Source: Collimonas arenae
GTDB taxonomy: Bacteria; Pseudomonadota; Gammaproteobacteria; Burkholderiales; Burkholderiaceae_D
Assembly: GCF_000786695.1 (NCBI RefSeq)
Contig: NZ_CP009962.1
Location: 1,054,001 to 1,118,000 of the forward strand
Direction: 5' to 3'
DNA length: 64,000 bases
Shown here: positions 10,485 through 18,267 of the stretch, piece by piece
Position numbering within the stretch: the stretch's first letter is position 1
Layout: each line of letters starts with the position of its first letter
Notes under the pieces: generated by a model
Databases searched by the model: none
Told to the model about the DNA's origin: nothing
What the model saw: the letters and a program-made list of their open reading frames with translations, nothing else
Made by a program: the position numbers and the translations under genes

Positions 10485-11399
10485 TTATTCGGATTCACCG
10501 CTCTGCTTCAAGGGCACACGCCCGGTTTGTACGCGGCTGGCGGCGCGGTCGCAATGGCCGGGTTGGTCGTCAAAAAACATATGCGGCTTGAAGGCCGCCA
10601 GCACGTCGGATTTGACCAGGCCACCCATGAAGAAGGTTTCATCGATGGCTACATCCCAGGCACGCAAGGTGCGGATCACCCGTTCATGCGCGGGCGACGA
10701 GCGCGCCGTGACGAGCGCCGTGCGGATAGGCGCGGCATGGCCGTCAGGGTTCTTGAAATTGTTCTGGATGTAGGACAGCGCCAGCAGCAGCCGTGCAAAC
10801 GGGCCTTGCGGCAAAGGCAGCAAGGCGTTTTCGCGCTCATGTTTCTCGAATGCCTCAATTCCCTCGGTTTGATAAATCCTTTCCGACTCATCTGAAAAAA
10901 TCACGGCGTCGCCATCGAAAGCGATGCGAATCTGGTCCAGTTCTTCCATGGCGCTGTCGGGCATCTGATACAGCAGCGCGGCGGCGGCGCCGGAATTGAC
11001 CGCCGCTTGCACGTCATCTTCGTGCAGCGACAGGAACAGGCTAACGTTGAATGCCTGCAAGTACGGCGCCAGCGAAGCTCCACCGGATAGTACCGCACGC
11101 GTAATGTCGAGATCGTAATGCTTGATCGAGTTAAAAATACGCATCGAGGTTTCGCTGGAATTGCGCGACATGACCACCACCTCGACGAAACGTCGGCCGG
11201 TCAGCTGGTTCAGTTTCAGCAGCGCTTTTACCAAGGCGTAACCGGCGCCCGGCTTAAGGATCTGGTTTTCGTTGAGCAGCTGGTGACGGCGATATTCCTC
11301 CAGTCCTTGCTGGCGAAATATGGCTTCCTCTATTTCCAGATCGAATAGCGCGCGGGATGAAATTCCCACGACCAGTAAATTTTCCAGGGACTGGGGCAT
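10485..11399 (-). CDS. 5'-nucleotidase, cytosolic NT5C1-like family
   Basis: A 304-residue protein of the 5'-nucleotidase family related to vertebrate cytosolic 5'-nucleotidase I, expected to dephosphorylate nucleoside monophosphates in the cytoplasm. Recognisable family segments are VGISSRALFDLE at the N-terminus, the EVVVMSRNSSETSMRIFNSI region near 75-95, ITRAVLSGGASL, RIAFDGDAVIFSDESE near residue 165, and FMGGLVKSDVLAAFKPHMFFDDQ near the C-terminus (parts: FMGGLVKSD, HMFFDDQ). The FDGDAVIFSD segment supplies the HAD-like acidic site. It converges with the acyl-CoA ligase gene, with no clear terminator in the 23-base gap. Start at 11399 is the family-consistent ATG. Confidence 0.9.
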   Translation of the reverse strand: MPQSLENLLVVGISSRALFDLEIEEAIFRQQGLEEYRRHQLLNENQILKPGAGYALVKALLKLNQLTGRRFVEVVVMSRNSSETSMRIFNSIKHYDLDITRAVLSGGASLAPYLQAFNVSLFLSLHEDDVQAAVNSGAAAALLYQMPDSAMEELDQIRIAFDGDAVIFSDESERIYQTEGIEAFEKHERENALLPLPQGPFARLLLALSYIQNNFKNPDGHAAPIRTALVTARSSPAHERVIRTLRAWDVAIDETFFMGGLVKSDVLAAFKPHMFFDDQPGHCDRAASRVQTGRVPLKQSGESE

Positions 11400-11519
11400 G
11401 GCTGGCAGTCTACAGATGGCGGTTGAAAGCGTCCATTATAGGCTGTTGCGGCGCGGCCGATAAATGGCGATTTTGTTATTGTCTTGAGGTCGCGGAGGAG
11501 CGAGATGTTCCTCGTTGTT

Positions 11520-11535
11520 ACGTTACATGTTACGT
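11520..11535. promoter_or_regulatory. Near-palindrome, candidate enhancer site for a sigma-54 activator
   Basis: ACGTTACATGTTACGT matches its own reverse complement at 14 of 16 positions and contains part of a GTTACGT direct repeat (11517-11523 and 11529-11535). It lies about 145 bases upstream of the sigma-54 promoter at 11680, the usual range for an upstream activating sequence. Fis-type activators bind such dyads; the activator encoded at 27766 is a candidate. The rest of the 348-base gap is AT-rich and shows nothing else. Confidence 0.45.
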
Positions 11536-11679
11536 GTCGGAGAACAACTTGGTGGCATGGACCAGGATAAGGGTTTATATAATAAAATTTCTCTTAGTCA
11601 TTGATTTATAAGGTTTTATCTTCGATTTCTAAAATTTTTGATGAGGTACGTCGGCGGCGGGTTTAGCCGTATTACCCGC

Positions 11680-11694
11680 TGGCACGATCTTTGC
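11680..11694 (+). promoter_or_regulatory. Sigma-54 (RpoN) promoter
   Basis: TGGCACGATCTTTGC matches the -24/-12 consensus TGGCACG-N4-TTGC at every fixed position, with GG and GC ten bases apart as required. Transcription should start about 12 bases after the GC, near 11706, leaving a short leader before the ATG at 11748 with its AGGGAGA ribosome site. It implies that the following lipoprotein gene needs an ATP-hydrolysing enhancer-binding protein. Confidence 0.85.
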
Positions 11695-11747
11695 GAAAAG
11701 ACAGTAGGCATAGCTGTTATCCGATTCATCAAAAAGGGAGATAGATC

Positions 11748-13223
11748 ATGAAAGCATCGAAGAAAAGCGGATTGCTCGCAACATCCATGTTACTGACAGC
11801 ACTGCTCGCAGGCTGCGGCGGCAGTGGCAGCCTGACGGGAGGCCTCGGCGGTACAACGGCCGGTGTTGGGCCTGGCCCAGGCCCTGGCGGTACCACGCCG
11901 ACCAGCCCGACCACGCCGACGACGCCGGTCACTCCACCAACTCCACCAGCGCCCCCAACGTCATCAGCCAATGCTTTGTCGAATCTCGGCACTACAGTAT
12001 CAAGCGTCGGCACAGCGGTGGATGGCGCCGGCAACACAATCGTCAGCCAATTGCCATTGACGTCGGCTTCCAAGGTCGCATTAGGTGGTTTGATAGATAA
12101 CGCTAGCGGTATCGTCACCGTGCTGGGCGGCGGCGTGACTAACGGCCTCGGTCAAATCGGCACTGCGCAAGATCCACTCGGAATCACAGCCGGCAGCACC
12201 GGCGGCGTGGTAGCCCAGGTCGGCGCTACTGTGAACAGTGCTGGCCAAGTGGTCTCCAGCTTGGGCAGCAGCGGTCCGCTGAGCGCCCTGGCGCCCGTGA
12301 CTACGCCGGTTGGCGGCCTGGTTAGCACCGTCGGCAATACTGTCTCCGGCACTGTGGCGCCGCTGGTGACGACTGCATTGACTACCGGTCCGGTACAACA
12401 ATTGACGCAGACAGTCAGTACGGCCATCGTACCGTTGACCAGCACCGCCGCCACCGTTTTGCAAACGGCAGGCAATGTGACGGCGCTCAATCAGCCAGCT
12501 AACCTGTTGGTGGGCGTGCTTGGCAATACTGTCGCCAGCGTCGGTGGCGGACTGACTGGTTCAGGCGTGCCTGTCGTTAGCAATCTTGGTCCGGTGGTCA
12601 CAAACACCGGCAATCTGGTGGGAGGCCTTTCCACCAACGGCGTCACCGGCACTGGCCAGCCATTGCTGGGCAATCAAACAGGCGGCATCTTGCAACCGGC
12701 TGACAATGCTTTGACTAGTGCGCTTGTCGGTCCTCTGGCTCCTGTGGTCGGTGTGGTGAATGGTTTGACTGGCAGTCTTAGCGGTGCGGCTGGTGCAGGC
12801 GGCCCGCTGGCTCCTGTCACTGGCTTGCTAGGCGGTTTGACTGGCGCAGTCGGTGGTGCTGGCGGCAGTGGTCCTCTCGCACCTGTCACCGGCTTGCTGG
12901 GTGGTTTGACTGGCGCGGTTGGTGGCGCAGGCGGCAGCGGTCCACTGGCTCCTGTCACCGGTTTGCTGGGTAGCTTGACCGGTGCTGTTGGCGGAGCTGC
13001 CGGTGGCAGCACAGGCAGCCCGCTGGCCCCTGTGACTGGCTTGTTAGGCGGTTTGGGCGGAACTGCTGGCGCTGGTGGCACAACAGCTAGCCCATTGGCT
13101 CCGGTACTCAATCTGGTTGCCGGCTTGACCTCTGGTGTTTCGGGTGGCGCAACAGGCACAGGCGGCACCGGCCAGTCGACCGGTCTCTTGGGCGGTTTGT
13201 TGGGCGCCACAAGTAAGAAATAA
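11748..13223 (+). CDS. Glycine-rich repeat lipoprotein (collagen-like type), function unknown
   Basis: A 491-residue predicted lipoprotein. Residues 1-23 form a signal peptide ending in the lipobox LLAGC, followed by a Gly/Ser stretch and a Pro/Thr-rich linker (about residues 45-73). The remainder is rich in Gly, Val, Leu, Thr and Ala, almost without charged residues, and ends in several 23-residue repeats starting GPLAPVTGLLGG. Similar Oxalobacteraceae proteins are often labelled collagen-like, but a true Gly-X-Y run is not present; the hydrophobic repeat pattern looks more like a surface polymer or adhesive. It has its own sigma-54 promoter and terminator, and a TpsB-type transporter gene follows. 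Neighbouring tad pilus genes suggest a role in attachment. No catalytic motif is seen. Confidence 0.75.
   Translation: MKASKKSGLLATSMLLTALLAGCGGSGSLTGGLGGTTAGVGPGPGPGGTTPTSPTTPTTPVTPPTPPAPPTSSANALSNLGTTVSSVGTAVDGAGNTIVSQLPLTSASKVALGGLIDNASGIVTVLGGGVTNGLGQIGTAQDPLGITAGSTGGVVAQVGATVNSAGQVVSSLGSSGPLSALAPVTTPVGGLVSTVGNTVSGTVAPLVTTALTTGPVQQLTQTVSTAIVPLTSTAATVLQTAGNVTALNQPANLLVGVLGNTVASVGGGLTGSGVPVVSNLGPVVTNTGNLVGGLSTNGVTGTGQPLLGNQTGGILQPADNALTSALVGPLAPVVGVVNGLTGSLSGAAGAGGPLAPVTGLLGGLTGAVGGAGGSGPLAPVTGLLGGLTGAVGGAGGSGPLAPVTGLLGSLTGAVGGAAGGSTGSPLAPVTGLLGGLGGTAGAGGTTASPLAPVLNLVAGLTSGVSGGATGTGGTGQSTGLLGGLLGATSKK
12801..13088 (+). repeat. In-frame tandem repeats in the glycine-rich lipoprotein gene
   Basis: Four units start at 12801, 12870, 12939 and 13017 (69, 69, 78 and 72 bases), each encoding G/S-PLAPVTGLLGG followed by a Gly/Ala/Thr-rich tail. 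A degenerate unit precedes at about 12732 and another begins at 13089. Units differ mostly at third codon positions, so they are not a very recent duplication. Confidence 0.85.
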
Positions 13224-13241
13224 ACAGTTGTATATGGGTAC

Positions 13242-13271
13242 AAAAATCCCTGGTTTCTACCAGGGATTTTT
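13242..13271 (+). terminator. Rho-independent terminator of the glycine-rich lipoprotein gene
   Basis: AAAAATCCCTGG (13242-13253) pairs perfectly with CCAGGGATTTTT (13260-13271) around a 6-base loop, 18 bases after the stop codon. The symmetric A- and T-flanks could also stop transcription from the other strand. Confidence 0.9.
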
Positions 13272-13461
13272 GTTTGATGGGGTGTCAATTTGCTCAATCA
13301 TGCAACTACAAATCATCAATGAACTAGCCATGTATAGCAGAATAAAATAGTTGCACTGAATGAATTATTGCCGTACTTTAACAGTCACTTCAGGTCCTGA
13401 TTTTCAGACCGCGATGAATAGAATGGTTTTGCCGTCGATAACGAACGAGAGCCGTAGCCGC

Positions 13462-15180
13462 ATGCAACTATTTAAATCGAAGTGCTCCCGCCGCGCCGGA
13501 TTGATCCTGGCCCATAGCGCCTATTGGTTGATGACGACGGTTGCCATGCCCGCGCATGCCGATTCACGCAGCCCGCTACAAGGCAACCCAACCGACTCCT
13601 TGCCAAAGGTCGAAGCGCCGTCCAATCCGACGGTAACCATCAATGTGCAGACGCAGCCGGTTGATCCGGCCATGCAAAAACTGCTGGCGAGTCATTTGAC
13701 GCCCGCGAGTTTCAAGATATCCGGCGTCAATGCCTTGCCATTCGCAGAAGTCGCAGCGCTATTCGCGCCGATGGCCAACCGCGATACCACGGTGGCGGAA
13801 TTGCTGACCGCCGCCAACAAGGTTACGCAGATGTATCAGGACCGCGGCTATCCGCTTTCCTTTGCCTTTGTGCCGGCCCAGAGCTTCGAGAATAATGTGG
13901 TGGTCATTACGGTGGTAGAGGGTTACGTCAAGAACGTTAAGGTTGAAGGCAATCCGGGCGGCAGCGAAGAGCGTCTGAAGCGGATCGGCGAGCAATTGCA
14001 GCAGGACCGGCCGTTGCGCCGCGCTACCTTCGAACGGGTTGCCGGCATTCTTAGCCTGCAGCCAGGAGTCAAGATTGTCGCCAACGTAGCACCGCCGACG
14101 ACTACCGACGGCGCAGCCGATATGGTGCTGACGGTGACACGGAAGCCGATCACAGTTGGTGTCGGCGCCGATTACCGGCAGCCGGGAATCCGCGGCTTGT
14201 TGAACGCTACCAGCAATGGCTTGACGCCATTGGGTGAGCAGGTGAGTGTAAGTACGCTACAGCCGAGCGGTGATCAGAAGGAGAAATACTACGCCATCAA
14301 CTATGTCCAGCCAATAGGTACCGACGGCTTGACCGCTAGGATAAATGCATCGGATTATCGCGCTCAACCGCAAAATGCCGCTTTGGCGCCACTGAATTAC
14401 CTGACGCAATACCAAACGAAAACTACCCATGTCGGTGGTTCCCTGAGTTACCCCGTCATCCTGGACAACACGCATAGCCTGACCGTTACAGGCGGTGCTT
14501 ATAGCGCCGAAAACAGTCAGACTTATACTCCTGCGCCGCTCTACGCGCCAATTACGGTGACGCTCAGTTCGCAAGTACGGGTGCTGAGCGCAGAGGCAGC
14601 TTGGGTCGATGTCAAAACAAGTCCGGAAAAATTGCAGCAGACGCGACAATTAAGTGTTGGCGTGTACAAAGCCATAGATGGACTTGGCAACAAGAGTAAG
14701 GGCAATAACGTTGATGTGGGCTTTACCCGTGTCACCCTGCAAGCATCGCAATCGAATCAATTGCCCGGCGGCTTCGGCGTTGCGATAGCAGCCAGCACAC
14801 AGTACAGCAGTAATATTTTGCCGACCTCGGAGCAGATCGGTTTTGGCGGCAAGCTGTTCGGTCTGGCTTATCCAGCCGGAGAAGTGGCCGGCGACAAAGG
14901 CTGGGGCATATCGGCTGAAGTAAATCGCCTGTTCCCCATGAGTTACACCTACCTGAAATCGGTGCAGCCCTATTTTCTGGTGGACCATTCTCGAGTGTAT
15001 TCCAATGCCGGTCCTTTGACTCACGACACTTTGGGCTCTGTTGCGCTGGGGGTACGGTTTTCAGATGCTCACTACTACACATTGGACCTGTCGGTGGCAA
15101 AACCAGTAGCCAATATTCCAGTCAATTCCAACTCAAGGTCATTGCGCTTTAATGCAATGTATTCATATCAGTTGGATTGA
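13462..15180 (+). CDS. TpsB/ShlB-FhaC family outer-membrane transporter
   Basis: Predicted two-partner secretion transporter in the outer membrane. From ATG 13462 the product has 572 residues: a 33-residue signal peptide ending MPAHA, a periplasmic part with POTRA-type folds (FKISGVNALPFAEVAALFAP, then a second unit around VKNVKVEGNPGG), and a C-terminal beta-barrel ending in aromatic/hydrophobic residues as for BAM substrates. The frame is open to an ATG at 13360, but only the 13462 start puts the signal peptide at the N-terminus; no start has a strong ribosome site. The usual loop-6 motif VRAYP/VRGY appears as GLAYPAGE, without the Arg. No large TpsA exoprotein is nearby; the candidate cargo is the lipoprotein upstream. 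Confidence 0.82.
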   Translation: MQLFKSKCSRRAGLILAHSAYWLMTTVAMPAHADSRSPLQGNPTDSLPKVEAPSNPTVTINVQTQPVDPAMQKLLASHLTPASFKISGVNALPFAEVAALFAPMANRDTTVAELLTAANKVTQMYQDRGYPLSFAFVPAQSFENNVVVITVVEGYVKNVKVEGNPGGSEERLKRIGEQLQQDRPLRRATFERVAGILSLQPGVKIVANVAPPTTTDGAADMVLTVTRKPITVGVGADYRQPGIRGLLNATSNGLTPLGEQVSVSTLQPSGDQKEKYYAINYVQPIGTDGLTARINASDYRAQPQNAALAPLNYLTQYQTKTTHVGGSLSYPVILDNTHSLTVTGGAYSAENSQTYTPAPLYAPITVTLSSQVRVLSAEAAWVDVKTSPEKLQQTRQLSVGVYKAIDGLGNKSKGNNVDVGFTRVTLQASQSNQLPGGFGVAIAASTQYSSNILPTSEQIGFGGKLFGLAYPAGEVAGDKGWGISAEVNRLFPMSYTYLKSVQPYFLVDHSRVYSNAGPLTHDTLGSVALGVRFSDAHYYTLDLSVAKPVANIPVNSNSRSLRFNAMYSYQLD

Positions 15181-15724
15181 ATATTGATTCAAGGCAGCAA
15201 AAACGGATCTTGATTCAGATCGGCCAGTGTTTTTTTGTTGGCTGCTATCAACTTCTGATTTTCCGTCGCCGATCCGACCGTTCAACAGTTATCGCCCTGA
15301 GGGCAACAAAGTCGCCGTTAAGCCGCATTCCTAGTGATTTTTGAAGCATTCAAAATGCATAAATTGGACAACATTTTGGCGTTCAAAAAAACTATGGGAA
15401 ATGCACATTGATAGCTGATTTCTTAGTTCCCTCAAAGGAATTTTTACTTGCCTTCATGTAAGCATTTTTTTCACAATGTAAAACATTATTTCAAGATGAA
15501 ATCGTGGTTTACCTATGAAAATTCCACTAGAGGTAATGCTCTATTAATATGTTTCTTAAGAGAAAAATTTATGTTGAGGTAATTTTTAATCGGGGCTATG
15601 CTGATACCGCGTAGTCCGGAATTGGGAGTGGTTGTCTGCAGTCAGATCGGCTGTTTTTGTCCATCTGGATTGCAACGCCAAGGGCTGCCTCTTTAATGCG
15701 ATGGTGTTTCTTCAGGAGATCACA
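15181..15724. other. 544-base intergenic region upstream of the flp pilin gene
   Basis: AT-rich stretch between the TpsB gene and flp. A short hairpin (GATCT-N6-AGATC near 15208-15223) followed nine bases later by a seven-T run may terminate the TpsB transcript. I checked every GG-N10-GC spacing on the plus strand and found no convincing sigma-54 promoter; the best match, in GAGGGCAACAAAGTCGCC, has poor flanks. The long AT-rich leader suggests a strong vegetative or regulated pilin promoter, but no hexamer pair stands out. Confidence 0.5.
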
Positions 15725-15898
15725 ATGAACGTCAAATTAATGAAATTTCTTCGGGATGAAGATGGCGTTACGGCGATTGAGTACGGGCTGATTGCCGGAC
15801 TGATTGCTGTGGCTATCATAGGCGGAGTAACTGCCTTGGGAGGAAGTTTGAGTGGCCTGTTCAACTATATCTCGGGTCTGTTACCTAAGGCACCGTAA
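15725..15898 (+). CDS. flp: Flp/Fap-type pilin subunit
   Basis: A 57-residue type IVb pilin, the structural subunit of the tight-adherence (Flp) pilus. The short charged leader is cleaved after Gly14, giving a mature protein that starts VTAIEYGLIAGLIA with the invariant Glu at +5 and Tyr at +6, followed by one hydrophobic helix. ATG 15725 follows a strong CAGGAG ribosome site (15713-15718); a longer in-frame extension to 15632 lacks one. It is the first gene of a complete tad cluster and lies 41 bases before the prepilin peptidase gene that should process it. Confidence 0.95.
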   Translation: MNVKLMKFLRDEDGVTAIEYGLIAGLIAVAIIGGVTALGGSLSGLFNYISGLLPKAP

Positions 15899-15939
15899 AC
15901 TGTCCGGCTATTCTATTGGGATGGTTGAGCGGAGCAAAC

Positions 15940-16482
15940 ATGCTGCATATGAGCCATCTACCGTTGCCGTTATTCCTGTTGTTTTGCACTTTAATATTTT
16001 TGTATGACTATTTGTTCAGGCGAGTTCCCAATAAGTTGCTTTTGATAGCGATAGCGGTGCAATTTGCTTGGCTTGTAGTCTTCGGCAACGGATTGAATGG
16101 GTTGGATTGGCGCGGTGCGTTTTCAGGCTTTATGGCAGGATTGGTATTTTTCGCTCCGCTCTATATTTTACGTGCGATGGCTGCAGGCGATGTCAAATTT
16201 TTTGCTGTGCTTGGTTTATTGCTTGGGCCAGGTGCGTTGTTGCCTGTTTTTTTGTTCGCGTCATTGATCGCCGGTGCGCATGCGATGATAGTTTACGTAT
16301 TGCGGTTAGGGCTGGCGCCAGGTTTGCAAGTGATTGCGGTTCGCGTGGCGTGTTGGAACTGGTACCAACGCATGTTGGAAAGACGCGGTAATCGTGTTGG
16401 CATTCCTTACGCCGCATACCTGGCCTTGACGGGAGCTTGGGCAGGCATGCAAGGTGCGGGAGTTATGCCAGTTTTCACCTGA
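15940..16482 (+). CDS. tadV: Prepilin peptidase TadV/CpaA (A24 family)
   Basis: Inner-membrane aspartic peptidase that cleaves the leader of Flp and of the TadE/TadF pseudopilins. The 180-residue product is polytopic; the two catalytic aspartates of the family are in YDYLFRRVPN (near residue 23) and in the MAAGDVKFFA motif (the GxGD-like element, near residue 84). The N-terminal methylase domain of PilD-type enzymes is absent, as in other TadV proteins. ATG 15940 has a GGAG ribosome site at 15931-15934. Confidence 0.92.
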   Translation: MLHMSHLPLPLFLLFCTLIFLYDYLFRRVPNKLLLIAIAVQFAWLVVFGNGLNGLDWRGAFSGFMAGLVFFAPLYILRAMAAGDVKFFAVLGLLLGPGALLPVFLFASLIAGAHAMIVYVLRLGLAPGLQVIAVRVACWNWYQRMLERRGNRVGIPYAAYLALTGAWAGMQGAGVMPVFT

Positions 16483-16564
16483 TTGATTGTTTGCTTCATG
16501 GATGTCAGCACGGCGCACGTCGGTAGTGCACGGATCGTATCGGCTGCGAAGATCGGGAGCGGGG

Positions 16565-17035
16565 ATGCATTACAAATATAAACGTGCAGCTCATCCGGAT
16601 ATGGATAGAGGAGCCAAGAGCGCTGCCCAGCGCGGCGTTGCAGCAATTGAATTTGCATTGATATTTCCCATATTCTTCATGCTTCTATATGGGATCATCA
16701 CCTATGTCCTGATTTTTCTGGCCCAGCAATCTCTGGCGCTGGCGGCTGAAGAGGGCGCGCGCGCTGCGTTGCGCTATACCACTGCCAGTCGCGGCGCGAT
16801 TGCCTGCGCTACAGCTACTCAACTCGTCAGCTGGCTAGGCAACGGCGGCGTATCTTGCCCAACACCCGTACCTTTGACTTGTGCCAACCCTGCTGGCACG
16901 ACCGCACAATGCATCACAGTGACCGTCTCATACAATTACGGTACATATCCACTGGTGCCGTTATTGCTGGGTTCGTTAATGCGGGTTGCGGTGCCTGCCA
17001 CTCTGACAAGCTCGGCAACGGTGCAAATTGACTGA
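16565..17035 (+). CDS. tadE: TadE-type pseudopilin
   Basis: A 156-residue minor pilin/assembly protein of the Flp pilus. After a basic leader the sequence QRGVAAIEFALIFPIFFMLLYG carries the TadE processing signature, here read as cleavage after Gly with Glu at +5, then one membrane helix and a periplasmic C-terminal domain with four Cys that could pair. The frame is open upstream to 16487, but ATG 16565 follows GGGAG at 16555-16559 and gives the normal length. It lies between the prepilin peptidase and cpaB. A separate tadF is not seen. Confidence 0.9.
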   Translation: MHYKYKRAAHPDMDRGAKSAAQRGVAAIEFALIFPIFFMLLYGIITYVLIFLAQQSLALAAEEGARAALRYTTASRGAIACATATQLVSWLGNGGVSCPTPVPLTCANPAGTTAQCITVTVSYNYGTYPLVPLLLGSLMRVAVPATLTSSATVQID

Positions 17036-17195
17036 ACAAGATTAGTTCACACGGTTGAATATTTTTTGCATGCGTTCCAATTTTTTGACTGGTCACGAAT
17101 CTGTGAGCCAATGACTTGACCCCTGTTTGCTTTGTATTTGACTTGGAAACCACGTTGAACAATTCTTTCGTTCGGATAGGCATCGAGTACACACT

Positions 17196-18212
17196 ATGAA
17201 TAACCTGACAAAAATTGTGGCGGCGATATTGGTAGTGGCCGCACTTGGTCTAGCGTTTGTGGCCTGGTGGCTGGGTAGCCGTCCGCCGCCAACGATCGCG
17301 ACGTCGGCGGGGCCAGCGATAACCGGCAAGCCTTCCCAGCAATATGAGGTGATCGTCGCGGCGCACGCACTGCAGGCGGGTAAAGCCATCATCACCGACG
17401 ACATCAGCTTGGTGACACTGCCGATCAATCCGGCCGGCGCCTATAACCAGGCTAGTTCTGTTGTCGGCAAAATCCCTTTGATTGACATCGGCGCTGGTAC
17501 GCCCATTACGGAAAGCGGGCTGGCCAGTGGCCTGGCCGTCAAGCTGGCGGACGGCGAGCGGGCGGTGGCGATACCTGTCGATGAAATTGTCGGCGCCGGT
17601 AATCGTGTCCAACCCGGTGATTATGTCGACGTCTTTTTCACGCTCAAACAGTCACAGGACATCGCCACAACGCAATCGCGCTTGCTGCTGTCCCGCGTAC
17701 ATGTGCTTTCTTATGGAAGCGCTGTAATCGGGACTGCGACCAGTGGCGGCAGCGCCGGCATGGCGCCGGCCCAGCAATCATCCCAATCGGTGCAGCAATC
17801 GCAGGGAATGCCGCAATCCCAGCAGGCGCCGCGCACTGCGGTACTGGCGACGCCAGTTGCAGACGTCAACAGATTGCTGCTGGCAACACAGAATGGCAAG
17901 CTGACGCTGGCATTGCGCGGCCCCAGCGATGAAACTATTTCCGACGTTGCCTTGTTCCCGCAAATTCCAGCAGTGCTGGCGGGCAAGAAGGATCTGACCC
18001 GCGACCAGCAGGAAGCGTTGAAGCAACCTGACAACCAGGCATTTGCGGGGATCGAAATGGATGGTCTGAGCGCTGATTCAAAATCATCACAAGGGCATAA
18101 GCCTGCGACACGCAACGTGACGGTAGCCAAGGCGTCTGGCGCAGGGGCTGTACACGCGCCTGGCACAGTGGAAGTGATTCGCGGCACGCAACGGGAGTCG
18201 GTGGCTTTTTGA
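17196..18212 (+). CDS. cpaB: Flp pilus assembly protein CpaB/RcpC
   Basis: A 338-residue periplasmic protein anchored by one N-terminal helix (residues 5-27) with an SAF-type domain (ANTEKVIVAAHALQAGKAI-like region around residues 50-110: YEVIVAAHALQAGKAI, then VAIPVDEIVGAGNRVQPGDYVDV in separate parts). It is thought to stabilise the secretin or bind the pilus at the outer membrane. A Gln/Ser-rich linker near residues 190-215 separates the domains. The 160-base gap before it is the largest inside the cluster and may hold a promoter, but none is clear; there is no obvious strong ribosome site. Confidence 0.92.
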   Translation: MNNLTKIVAAILVVAALGLAFVAWWLGSRPPPTIATSAGPAITGKPSQQYEVIVAAHALQAGKAIITDDISLVTLPINPAGAYNQASSVVGKIPLIDIGAGTPITESGLASGLAVKLADGERAVAIPVDEIVGAGNRVQPGDYVDVFFTLKQSQDIATTQSRLLLSRVHVLSYGSAVIGTATSGGSAGMAPAQQSSQSVQQSQGMPQSQQAPRTAVLATPVADVNRLLLATQNGKLTLALRGPSDETISDVALFPQIPAVLAGKKDLTRDQQEALKQPDNQAFAGIEMDGLSADSKSSQGHKPATRNVTVAKASGAGAVHAPGTVEVIRGTQRESVAF

Positions 18213-18267
18213 CGCGCAGATTTTTTCAATGACCGGCTTATATCGATAACAGGATAACTCGCAACTC

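Noticed and set aside
13360-13461. Upstream ATG extension of the first TpsB protein
   Set aside because: It would bury the signal peptide inside the protein; start moved to 13462, though neither has a strong ribosome site.
15181-15724. Sigma-54 promoter for flp
   Set aside because: Only GAGGGCAACAAAGTCGCC has GG-N10-GC spacing, and its flanking bases do not fit the consensus.
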